Shown in pieces: positions 1-5,809 of a stretch of 5,809 nucleotides of DNA. Source of the DNA: Vulcanimicrobiota bacterium. Lineage in GTDB: Bacteria; Vulcanimicrobiota; Vulcanimicrobiia; Vulcanimicrobiales; Vulcanimicrobiaceae. Position 1 is the first letter of the stretch; each line of letters begins with the position of its first letter. Under the pieces are notes generated by a model. It made no database searches. It worked only from the letters and a program-made list of their open reading frames with translations, and was not told where the DNA came from. Made by a program: the position numbers and the translations under genes. The stretch spans positions 16,178 through 21,986 of the forward strand of contig JACRTZ010000281.1 of the NCBI GenBank assembly GCA_014304965.1. Direction: 5' to 3'.

Positions 1-44
1 GCGCCGCTTCGGAGCGGACAAGGGCCCCCCTGTGCGGAGAACAA

Positions 45-51
45 AAGGCGG
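45..51 (+). promoter_or_regulatory. Ribosome binding site deciding the iclR start
   Basis: AAGGCGG lies 7 nt before the ATG at 59. The frame is open upstream to the window edge and contains an in-frame GTG at 32, but that GTG has no comparable purine-rich element. This site therefore favours ATG 59. A similar AGGCGG precedes the ppx ATG at 2226. Confidence 0.6.
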
Positions 52-58
52 TTTCGCG

Positions 59-877
59 ATGCGGACCGACGAGCCGAAGAACGGGGTCACCGGCGCGCGA
101 CGGCGTTCGAAGGTGCAATCCGTGGATCGAACGATCGACGTGCTCGAGGCGCTCGCGACGCGGCGCGGGGCGACCGGGATCAGCGAGCTCTCGCACATCG
201 TCGGGCTGCACGTGAGTACCGTTCACCGGCTGCTCGCAACCCTCGTCGCGCGCGGTTACGTGCGGCAAGACCCCGAGAGTTCGCGCTATCATCTCGGCGC
301 GCAAGTGTTCGCGCTGGCCGGCGCCGCGGAAGTCCATCTCGATCTTCGGCTCGTCGCGCGCCCGTATCTCGAACGCCTGATGCGCGTTTCGGGTGAAACC
401 GCGAATCTCGTAACCATCGGCGGAAGCGAGGCCGTCTATCTCGATCAAGTTGCGAGCCTGCACCTCGTCAAGATGTTCACGACGCCCGGCTCGCGCGCGC
501 CGCTGTACTGCACGGGCGGCGGAAAGGTAATGCTCGCCTACAAGCCCGAGGCGTTCGTCGCCGAGGCGTTGCGCGGTCCGTTGCGGCGGTACACGCCGCA
601 CACGCTCACGACGCGCGCGGCGATCGAGCAGCAACTGATTCGCGTGCGCGCGCTCGGCTACGCGACGGACGACGAAGAGATGGAAGAAGGCGTGCGCTGC
701 CTGGCGGTTCCGATCTTCGATAGACGCGACGAGGTCGCCGGCGCCCTTTCGGTGTCGGGTCCCACGACTCGGCTGACCCCGGAGCGCATTGGAAAACTGG
801 GGCCCGCGCTCGTCGCCATCGGCGACGAACTCTCGCGCCAACTGGGATTCTGTTCGGCGAAACTACCAGTAGCGTAA
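59..877 (+). CDS. IclR-family transcriptional regulator
   Basis: This is a 272-residue cytoplasmic DNA-binding regulator of normal length for the IclR family. Residues about 19-80 form the N-terminal winged helix-turn-helix: a VQSVDRTIDVLEAL opening, the helix pair ISELSHIVGLHVSTVHRLLATL, then a wing ending in SSRYHLG. Residues about 95-262 form the GAF-like effector domain, recognised by YCTGGGKVMLA (150-160) and by DDEEMEEGVRCLAVPIFD (204-221), the usual family signature region. Family members bind small organic acids or aromatics and repress or activate neighbouring catabolic genes; the ligand here cannot be read from sequence. The gene converges on the HOT-like dehydrogenase gene with a 15-nt tail overlap, so that gene is a possible but unproven target. 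ATG 59 was chosen over GTG 32 because of the AAGGCGG site 7 nt upstream. The stop is TAA. The family is secure; the function is not. Confidence 0.93.
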   Translation: MRTDEPKNGVTGARRRSKVQSVDRTIDVLEALATRRGATGISELSHIVGLHVSTVHRLLATLVARGYVRQDPESSRYHLGAQVFALAGAAEVHLDLRLVARPYLERLMRVSGETANLVTIGGSEAVYLDQVASLHLVKMFTTPGSRAPLYCTGGGKVMLAYKPEAFVAEALRGPLRRYTPHTLTTRAAIEQQLIRVRALGYATDDEEMEEGVRCLAVPIFDRRDEVAGALSVSGPTTRLTPERIGKLGPALVAIGDELSRQLGFCSAKLPVA

Positions 878-2170
878 GGCGCGCTCGAATAGCGCTTCGA
901 GTTCCTGCGCGCCGACCGTGCGCGGCGCGATGGCCAGCAGGCGCTTTTGCGGCAACGCACCGTCGCGCAATGCCGGCACGTCGTGGCGCTCGAAACCGAC
1001 GCCGCCGATGCCGTTGGGCATGCGCGTCGCTTGCATCAAGGTTTCGATGCGTTCGGCGAGCGCCTCGCCGGCTTCGCTCGGTGCGGCGTCGCGCACGTCG
1101 GCGCCGAGGAGCGCGGCGGCTTCGAGGTGGCGGCCCGGATTCGCCGGGGCCGTAAAGCGGACGACGGCGGGCGCGTTCACGATCACGGCCATGCCGTGCG
1201 GAACGAGCGCGCCGTCGCCGGGATACTCCGGCGCGCGATATGTTTTCACGAGTCCGGCGACCGCGTACGCCATCGCGTGGGGAACGTGCACGCCGGCGTT
1301 GCCGAACCCGATGCCGGCGAGCGTCGCCGCGTACATCATGCGTTCGCGCGCGGCGGTGTCGTCCGGGTCGGTCACCGCGCGCACGATGTTCGCGCCCAGA
1401 ATGCGCAGCGCTTCGGTGCAAGCCATGTCGCTGAAGGGGTTTGCGCCTTGCGACATCGGGCGCGCGGCCGGCGATTCGGGTTTCGGGCGGTGCGTGTAGG
1501 GGAGCGCGGTGTAACTCTCGAGCGCGTGCGACAACACGTCGAAGCCGCTGCACGCGACGACGGAGGCGGGCAGCGTGAGCGTGCAATCGGGATCTACGAG
1601 CGCGAGTGTGGGGCGCAGGCGTTTGGAGGCGATGCCGGTTTTGGCGTGCCGTTCGAGCCAATCGAAAATCGCGATGCCCGTGACTTCCGAGCCGGTGCCC
1701 GAGGTCGTTGGACACGCGATGTGCGGTCGCAAGGGGCCCGGCACCGGTTTTCCGAGCCCAAGCGGCGCGTTGACCTAGGCCGCAAAGTCGTCCGGATAGG
1801 TTGCGTACAGGTTTGCAGCCTTGGCGGTGTCGATCGCGGAACCGCCGCCCACCGAAACGTATCCGTCGAAGCTGCCCGCTCGCCCAAACTCGGCCGCATC
1901 GCGAAACGACGCGTCGGTCGGCTCGACGCGAGAGCGATCGTAGAGCGCAACGTCCACGCCGCCCGCACGTAACGCGGCGAGAACGATTGTGACTGGTTCG
2001 AGCGTTGCAACGGTCCGGTCGGTAAACACGGCGACTCTGGTCATGCCGAGCGCCTTTGCGTCGGAGCCGACCTCGCGCAGCGCGCCGCTCCCGTATTTCA
2101 CGCGCGCGGCGTCCACCTCGAACGTCGTGTCGCCGCCGGCCGCGAACTCGTATCCTTGACAGCAAAGCAT
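863..2170 (-). pseudogene. Hydroxyacid-oxoacid transhydrogenase (iron-dependent ADH family), interrupted by an in-frame TAG
   Basis: Read through the interruption, this is 435 codons, the usual size for HOT/ADHFE1-type enzymes. These couple oxidation of 4-hydroxybutyrate to succinate semialdehyde with reduction of 2-oxoglutarate to D-2-hydroxyglutarate. The start is ATG 2170 (MLCCQGYEFAAGGDTTFEVD), matching the CCQ...FE opening of bacterial homologues; an in-frame ATG at 2257 would run into ppx and is less likely. Residues 1-131 carry the Rossmann-like half with VGGGSAIDTAKAANLYA (107-123). Residues 133-435 carry PTTSGTGSE (154-162) and the helical metal-binding half. The predicted Fe ligands are all present: D211 and H215 (GFDVLSHALE), H295 (GVHVPHAMAY) and H325 (VPHGMAV). 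The C-terminus ALFERALRYW ends where the family ends, at TAG 863-865. Codon 132 is TAG, in the same frame, where I recall family members having Tyr in a DYVNAP-like motif. If the TAG is real, the product is cut to 131 residues without the metal site. If it is an error, the enzyme looks fully functional. It diverges from ppx and converges on iclR. The broad family is near certain; the HOT subtype is likely from remembered homologues. Confidence 0.85.
1775..1777 (-). other. Internal in-frame amber codon in the HOT-like gene
   Basis: The minus-strand codons read TTT GCG GCC TAG GTC AAC GCG CCG, giving FAA-stop-VNAP. The frame is unchanged on both sides, so this is a single substitution rather than an indel. 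The most economical ancestor is TAC (Tyr), which requires one base change (plus-strand G to C at 1775). The first plausible restart downstream is GTG 1744, which has only a weak purine stretch before it. Confidence 0.9.
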
Positions 2171-2225
2171 CGCATCGCCGTTCGCCGAGAGGTCCGGCGC
2201 CCACTGCGGGCGTAGGCGGGCGCGC
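2171..2225. promoter_or_regulatory. Divergent spacer between the HOT-like gene and ppx
   Basis: These 55 nt separate the start codons of two divergent genes and should hold the start signals for both. I see no convincing -10/-35 pair and no two-copy Pho box. The right end has two direct copies of GCGGGCG (2206-2212 and 2216-2222) spaced 10 nt apart. The second overlaps AGGCGG (2214-2219), which is the likely ribosome binding site of ppx, 6 nt before its ATG. The HOT-like gene has no clear Shine-Dalgarno sequence on its side. Confidence 0.45.
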
Positions 2226-3845
2226 ATGCTGTTGGGTGCGATCGACGTCGGGACCAACTCGATTCACCTGATCGTCGTCGAGATGGATCCGCACTTCGGC
2301 ACGTCGCGCACCGTCCTCAAGGCGCGCGAAATGGTGCGTCTCGGCGGCGGGGCGGCACTGGCCCGCGGACATCTCGGCAAAAAGGCCGTCGCGCGAGGGG
2401 TCGAGGCGATCGCGAAGTTCGCCGAGGCGGCGAGGGCTGCCGGCGCTTCTGATCTGCGCGCCGTTGCGACGTCGGCGGTGCGCGAAGCCTCCAATCGCGA
2501 GGAGTTCGTCGAAGCGGTCCGGACGGCGTGCGATCTGACGCTCGACGTCCTCGACGAAGCGGAAGAAGCGCGTCTGATTCACCTCGGCGTCAGTCGCGGC
2601 TATCCGATCGGCGAACGGATGGCGTGCATTTTCGACATCGGCGGCGGTTCGACCGAGTTCATCATCGGTGACGGCCACCGTCCGTACTTCTTGCACAGTT
2701 TGCGATTGGGCAGCTTGCGGCTGTACGACGATTACTTGGCCGAGGGCGCTTCCCAACTCGGGTATCTGGCCCTCGAACGGCACGTGCGCGACGTCTTCGG
2801 GCCGCTCGCGCACACCCTGTCGGACTATCCGTTCGAATTATTGATCGGCACCTCGGGAACCGTGATGGGGCTCGCCGCGCTCGACGCGGCGGCTTCCGGC
2901 GTGCCCGAGCAGCGCGCGCACGGTTACGTGCTGCGGCTCGATCGTTTGCGGGCGCTCCAAGACATGATGCTCACCATGTCGCCGGCGGAACGCCGCAAGA
3001 TGCCCGGCATGAATCCGCGCCGCAGCGACATCATCGTCGCGGGAAACGCCATCGTCATGACGGCGCTCGAAATGCTCGGGCGCGACCGGTTGATCGTATG
3101 CGAGCGTGCGTTGCGGGACGGCATCGTCGTGGACTATGTCGAGAGAAACCTCGCGCTCGCGCGCAAGCTCGGCGACGACCGGCTCAGACGCTTCGACGCG
3201 CTCTCCGCGCTTGCGGAGCGCCTCGGTGCCGACGACGTCCACGGCCGCCACGTGGCCGGGCTGGCGCTTCAACTATTCGATGGGTTGGTTTCCATTCACG
3301 GCTTCGAGCCCGCGGATCGCGACCTGCTCTTCGGTGCGGCGCTCGTGCACGACGTCGGCCGCGCGGTGAACGTGAGCGGACATCACAAACACGGAGCGTA
3401 CGTGATTCGCAACGCGGCTCTGGACGGTTGGCGGCCTGAGGAAGTTGAGACGATCGCGACGATCGTGCGCTATCACCGCAAGGCAGCGCCGAAGGCCGTG
3501 CATCCCGAGTGGGCGTCGGCGACGCCTCAAGCACGCAAGAAAATAGAAGGTCTGGCGGGGCTCCTGCGCATCGCGGACGGACTCGACCGGCGCCGCCTCG
3601 GCGTGGTCGCCGGGCTGGAGGTCGACGTCGGCCTCGGTGTCGCGGTGGTTCGCGTGCGCGCCGGACAAGACGTCGCGCCCGAACTGCAAGCCGCCGCGAC
3701 GAAGGCGGCAGAAATGTTCGGACGCGCCTTTGGCATCGTCTTCAGCTTTGCAGCGTTGCCGATCGACCCGTACGAGGCTTCGCTCGGCGAAAACGAACGA
3801 AGCGCGCCCGAGCTCAGCGGGATGGCCTTGCCCGAGTCCGCTTAG
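2226..3845 (+). CDS. ppx: Ppx/GppA-family exopolyphosphatase with C-terminal HD domain
   Basis: This 539-residue cytoplasmic enzyme probably removes terminal phosphate from long-chain polyphosphate and/or the 5' phosphate of pppGpp; the family does both and sequence alone does not separate them. Residues 1-310 form the two-lobed ASKHA fold: AIDVGTNSIHLIV (5-17) as phosphate loop 1, EEARLIHLGVSRG (113-125) with the acidic residues of the catalytic region, FDIGGGSTEF (136-145) as loop 2, LIGTSGT (206-212), and ERALRDGIVVDY (293-304). Residues about 315-510 form an HD-type domain with H342, the pair H375-D376 in LVHDVGRAV, a His-rich SGHHKHG (384-390), and D451 in RIADGLDRR. The HD metal residues therefore look complete. 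The ATG at 2226 gives the standard start and has AGGCGG 6 nt upstream. The length is close to the two-domain bacterial Ppx/GppA proteins (about 500). It ends in TAG 17 nt before the phoB GTG and is probably co-transcribed with phoB-phoR, which supports a role in phosphate homeostasis. Confidence 0.93.
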   Translation: MLLGAIDVGTNSIHLIVVEMDPHFGTSRTVLKAREMVRLGGGAALARGHLGKKAVARGVEAIAKFAEAARAAGASDLRAVATSAVREASNREEFVEAVRTACDLTLDVLDEAEEARLIHLGVSRGYPIGERMACIFDIGGGSTEFIIGDGHRPYFLHSLRLGSLRLYDDYLAEGASQLGYLALERHVRDVFGPLAHTLSDYPFELLIGTSGTVMGLAALDAAASGVPEQRAHGYVLRLDRLRALQDMMLTMSPAERRKMPGMNPRRSDIIVAGNAIVMTALEMLGRDRLIVCERALRDGIVVDYVERNLALARKLGDDRLRRFDALSALAERLGADDVHGRHVAGLALQLFDGLVSIHGFEPADRDLLFGAALVHDVGRAVNVSGHHKHGAYVIRNAALDGWRPEEVETIATIVRYHRKAAPKAVHPEWASATPQARKKIEGLAGLLRIADGLDRRRLGVVAGLEVDVGLGVAVVRVRAGQDVAPELQAAATKAAEMFGRAFGIVFSFAALPIDPYEASLGENERSAPELSGMALPESA

Positions 3846-3862
3846 TGCGGTATGGTGGCGTC

Positions 3863-4579
3863 GTGCTGGACGCAGTCGCCCCGGTCGCGCCCGCGACGGC
3901 GAAAAAGATTTTGGTGGTGGACGACGAGTCGGCAATTTTGCAGACGTTGCGCTACAATCTGGAGCGGCAAGGTTACGCCGTCTGTACCGCGGGCGACGGC
4001 CGCACGGCGATCGCGATCGCGGCGGCCGAAAAGCCGGACCTGGTCGTTCTCGACATCATGCTACCGCTGCTCGACGGCATCGAAGCCTGCCGGGAGATCC
4101 GCCGCACGAGCGACGTGCCGATCATCATGCTGACGGCGAAAGATCAAGAAGTCGACAAGGTTCTCGCGCTCGAGCTGGGCGCGGACGATTACGTCACCAA
4201 ACCATTTAGCCTGCACGAGTTTCTGGCGCGCGTGCGAGCGCGTTTGCGGCGGGCGGAGCCCGGCGAAGCGCGGCGCGGCGAGATCTTGGAAGCCGGCGGG
4301 ATTTCGCTCGATCCCGAACGCGAGGCGATCGCCGTTCGCGGCCAGGAGGTTGCGCTCGCGCCCAAAGAGTTCAATTTGCTGCGCGTGCTAATGGAAAACC
4401 GCGGGCGCGTGGTGCCCCGCCGAACGCTGCTCGACAAAGTCTGGGGCTACGATTTCGAAGGCGACGAACAGACGATCAGCGTGCACATCAGATGGCTGCG
4501 CGAGAAAATCGAAATCGAACCTGCGCAACCGCGGCACATCGTCACCGTGCGCGGCCGAGGCTATACGTTCCGGGATTGA
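3863..4579 (+). CDS. phoB: PhoB/RegX3-like OmpR-family response regulator
   Basis: This 238-residue DNA-binding regulator has a receiver domain at about 14-130: KKILVVDDE with acidic pocket D20/D21, phosphoacceptor D64 in VVLDIMLPLLDG, T91 in IIMLTAKD, and K113 in DDYVTKPFSLHEF. A short linker leads to an OmpR-type winged helix at about 145-236, with LAPKEFNLLRVLMENRG (165-181), VWGYDF, and ISVHIRWLREKIE ending in VRGRGYTFRD. These features resemble PhoB/RegX3 regulators, which bind direct repeats upstream of phosphate-starvation genes once phosphorylated. The start is the least certain point. GTG 3863 gives a short 13-residue lead and follows a weak GGTGG. The other option is GTG 3845, which overlaps the ppx stop and has no ribosome binding site. 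The gene follows ppx closely and overlaps the kinase gene by 4 nt, so the kinase is its expected partner. Assignment to the Pho regulon is inferred from similarity and from ppx next door. Confidence 0.9.
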   Translation: MLDAVAPVAPATAKKILVVDDESAILQTLRYNLERQGYAVCTAGDGRTAIAIAAAEKPDLVVLDIMLPLLDGIEACREIRRTSDVPIIMLTAKDQEVDKVLALELGADDYVTKPFSLHEFLARVRARLRRAEPGEARRGEILEAGGISLDPEREAIAVRGQEVALAPKEFNLLRVLMENRGRVVPRRTLLDKVWGYDFEGDEQTISVHIRWLREKIEIEPAQPRHIVTVRGRGYTFRD

Positions 4580-5727
4580 GCGCCGGCGAGTGGGTCGCCG
4601 CGATTCTTGCGGTGGCCGCCGCCTTCGTGGCCGGATGGGCGTTGCGCAGGCCGGCGCAGCCTGAAGAAGTTGCGTCCGCCCAGCCCCAAACCGCACCGGC
4701 CGATTCGCGCTTTGACGACCTCCTCGCCGCGCTCGACGTCGGCGCGGTCGCCCTCGATGCGCGGGGCAACGTGACGGCGTTCAATCGCGCAGCGGCCGCG
4801 ATGTTCGATCTGACCGGCAAGGCGGTGCTGGGCCGCGCGCTAATCGAAGTCGTTCCGTCCTTCGAACTGGACCGGCGAGCGCGCGACGCCCTCGGCGGAA
4901 AGGCCTCGCGCGGCGATGTCGCGATGCCCGCCGGCCATCGCGCGCACAACTTCTCGGTGGTGGCGGCGCCGCTGCGCGATGGTGCGGGCGCGCTCTTGAT
5001 CGCGACCGACGAAACGCGTCTGCGCGAACTCGAGCGCGCGCGCCGAGACTTCGTCTCGAACGTTTCGCACGAACTGCGCACGCCGCTGTCATCGATTAAC
5101 TTGATGCTCGAAACGGTTTTGACGCCGGGCGCCGAGAGCGAAGCCTACGACCTATTTTTGCCGCGCATCAAAGTCGAGACCGATCGTTTGATCGAACTCG
5201 TGGAGCATCTGCTCGAACTCGCGCGCGCTGAAGGACGCAGACTCCCGGTGCGGCGCGGCGACGTGGATTTTCGCGAACTCGTTTGCGAGATCGTCGAGAC
5301 GTTCGAAGCGCGTGCCGCCCAGGCGAGCGTCCGTCTGCGCTTTCGCGGCGAACCCGCGCGGCTTTCGGGCGACCGCGACCGGCTGGCGCAAGTCGTCGTC
5401 AATCTCATCGAAAACGCGCTTCGCCACACGCCGGCCGGCGGCAGCGTTGACGTCGAGGTGGAAGCGGCAAGCGGCAGCGTGACCTTGCGCGTCCGCGATA
5501 CCGGCGAGGGCATTCCGTACGGCGACGTGCCGTACGTCTTCGAACGGTTCTACGTGGTCGACCGCTCGCGCGCGCGCGAATCGAGCGGGATCGGCGTCGG
5601 GCTGGCCATCGTGCGCCACATCGTCGAGGCGCACGGCGGCAGCGTGGCTGTCGAATCCGAACTTGGCGTCGGCTCGGTCTTCACGTGCGTGTTTTCCGCG
5701 GGGCCGCATTCGCGCCCCGAGATCTGA
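4576..5727 (+). CDS. phoR: PhoR/SenX3-like PAS-containing sensor histidine kinase
   Basis: This 383-residue inner-membrane kinase is predicted to phosphorylate the adjacent PhoB-like regulator. Residues 6-22 (WVAAILAVAAAFVAGWA) form one membrane helix followed by RR. A Pro/Ala/Gln-rich linker runs to about 43, and a PAS domain (about 44-145) includes VGAVALDARGNVTAFNRAAA. The HisKA dimerisation domain has FVSNVSHELRTPLSSI with phosphoacceptor H165. The ATPase domain has the N box VVVNLIENALRHTP (N276, N280), DTGEGIP (308-314), the F box FERFY (323-326 region), and GIGVGLAIVRHIVEAHGG (338-355). All catalytic motifs are intact. TTG 4576 was chosen because it overlaps the phoB stop as TTGA, the usual coupling arrangement, and keeps the whole membrane helix; no ATG lies in a sensible place. 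There is no extracytoplasmic sensor domain, so input probably comes through the membrane segment, partner proteins such as PstB/PhoU (not seen here), or the PAS domain. The stop is TGA. Confidence 0.9.
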   Translation: MSAGEWVAAILAVAAAFVAGWALRRPAQPEEVASAQPQTAPADSRFDDLLAALDVGAVALDARGNVTAFNRAAAAMFDLTGKAVLGRALIEVVPSFELDRRARDALGGKASRGDVAMPAGHRAHNFSVVAAPLRDGAGALLIATDETRLRELERARRDFVSNVSHELRTPLSSINLMLETVLTPGAESEAYDLFLPRIKVETDRLIELVEHLLELARAEGRRLPVRRGDVDFRELVCEIVETFEARAAQASVRLRFRGEPARLSGDRDRLAQVVVNLIENALRHTPAGGSVDVEVEAASGSVTLRVRDTGEGIPYGDVPYVFERFYVVDRSRARESSGIGVGLAIVRHIVEAHGGSVAVESELGVGSVFTCVFSAGPHSRPEI

Positions 5728-5749
5728 ACGCGCGCAGTCGCGACCAATC

Positions 5750-5754
5750 GAAGG
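5750..5754 (+). promoter_or_regulatory. Ribosome binding site of the gene running off the right edge
   Basis: GAAGG lies 7 nt before GTG 5762. It has a better Shine-Dalgarno match than the phoB or phoR starts, and its spacing matches that of the iclR site. Confidence 0.4.
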
Positions 5755-5761
5755 CAAACGC

Positions 5762-5809
5762 GTGCGGGCGTACGCGCGAGAGGATCGGCCGTTCAATGAA
5801 ATAGGTCAC
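5762..5809 (+). CDS. Probable start of an unidentified gene, truncated by the window end
   Basis: GTG 5762 opens 16 codons (MRAYAREDRPFNEIGH) that stay open to the window edge, preceded by GAAGG at optimal spacing and 34 nt after the phoR stop. The orientation and short gap fit a further member of the ppx-phoB-phoR unit. The fragment is too short to assign to a family. It does not resemble the PhoU or PstS starts I know, and it could be a chance open frame in GC-rich sequence. Confidence 0.35.
   Translation, partial: MRAYAREDRPFNEIGH

Noticed and set aside
4..17. Short hairpin CCGCT-TCGG-AGCGG at the left edge
   Set aside because: The stem is only 5 bp with no T-run after it, and such stems are frequent in GC-rich sequence. 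It may be inside an upstream gene that the window cuts off.
863..1777. Genome-wide reassignment of TAG to a sense codon
   Set aside because: TAG ends the dehydrogenase at its natural C-terminus and also ends ppx, where decoding it would add about 95 residues overlapping phoB. One internal TAG does not support recoding.
947..1972. A 341-codon plus-strand open frame antisense to the dehydrogenase gene
   Set aside because: It is composed of Arg/Gly/Ala/His-rich shadow sequence, and the minus strand here encodes conserved Fe-ADH motifs.
2156..2161. TTGACA resembling a -35 element before ppx
   Set aside because: It lies within the first codons of the minus-strand gene and has no TATAAT-like hexamer 16-18 nt downstream.
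606..2813. A 735-codon minus-strand open frame spanning the iclR end, the dehydrogenase gene and the ppx start
   Set aside because: The protein is Arg-rich and low in complexity with no recognisable domain, and it runs antisense or out of frame to three well-supported genes. Long spurious frames are expected at this G+C content.
5086..5092. CTGTCAT, a Pho-box half site
   Set aside because: It is a single copy inside the kinase coding sequence at the H-box region, with no second repeat 11 nt away.
5759..5776. Inverted repeat CGCGT/ACGCG after phoR as a terminator
   Set aside because: It is a 5-6 bp stem with no T-tract, and it overlaps a plausible gene start at 5762.

Overview
The window is a densely packed, GC-rich (roughly two-thirds G+C by eye) bacterial chromosomal segment. 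It uses GTG and TTG as well as ATG starts, has short or overlapping gene junctions, and contains no RNA gene, mobile element or CRISPR array that I can see. Taxonomy cannot be fixed from the sequence. The pairing of a Ppx/GppA phosphatase with a PhoB/RegX3-type regulator and a PhoR/SenX3-type kinase recalls the senX3-regX3-ppx1 neighbourhood of actinobacteria, but similar sets occur in other GC-rich phyla.

Left half (1-2170): an IclR-family transcription factor on the plus strand (59-877) faces a minus-strand iron-dependent alcohol dehydrogenase family gene (2170 down to 863). The two share their last 15 bases. The minus-strand gene looks like a hydroxyacid-oxoacid transhydrogenase (HOT, ADHFE1 family), the enzyme that oxidises 4-hydroxybutyrate to succinate semialdehyde while reducing 2-oxoglutarate to D-2-hydroxyglutarate. 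Its reading frame is interrupted by one in-frame TAG at codon 132, with well-conserved protein on both sides and no frameshift. It is therefore either a very young nonsense pseudogene, a sequence error, or a read-through case. TAG also ends ppx and this same gene at the expected places, which argues against a recoded TAG.

Right half (2226-5727): a plus-strand, operon-like set of an exopolyphosphatase/GppA-type phosphatase with a complete C-terminal HD domain (ppx), a PhoB-like OmpR-family response regulator, and a PhoR-like histidine kinase with one membrane helix and a PAS domain. The ppx-phoB gap is 17 nt and phoB-phoR overlap by 4 nt (TTGA). Together they suggest a phosphate-sensing module linked to polyphosphate or (p)ppGpp turnover. 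The module diverges from the HOT-like gene across a 55-nt spacer. The last 48 bases probably begin another plus-strand gene with a good ribosome binding site.

I found no wholly new system. The observations most worth checking are the single internal amber codon, which coincides with the only CTAG in the window, and the compact ppx-phoB-phoR arrangement.
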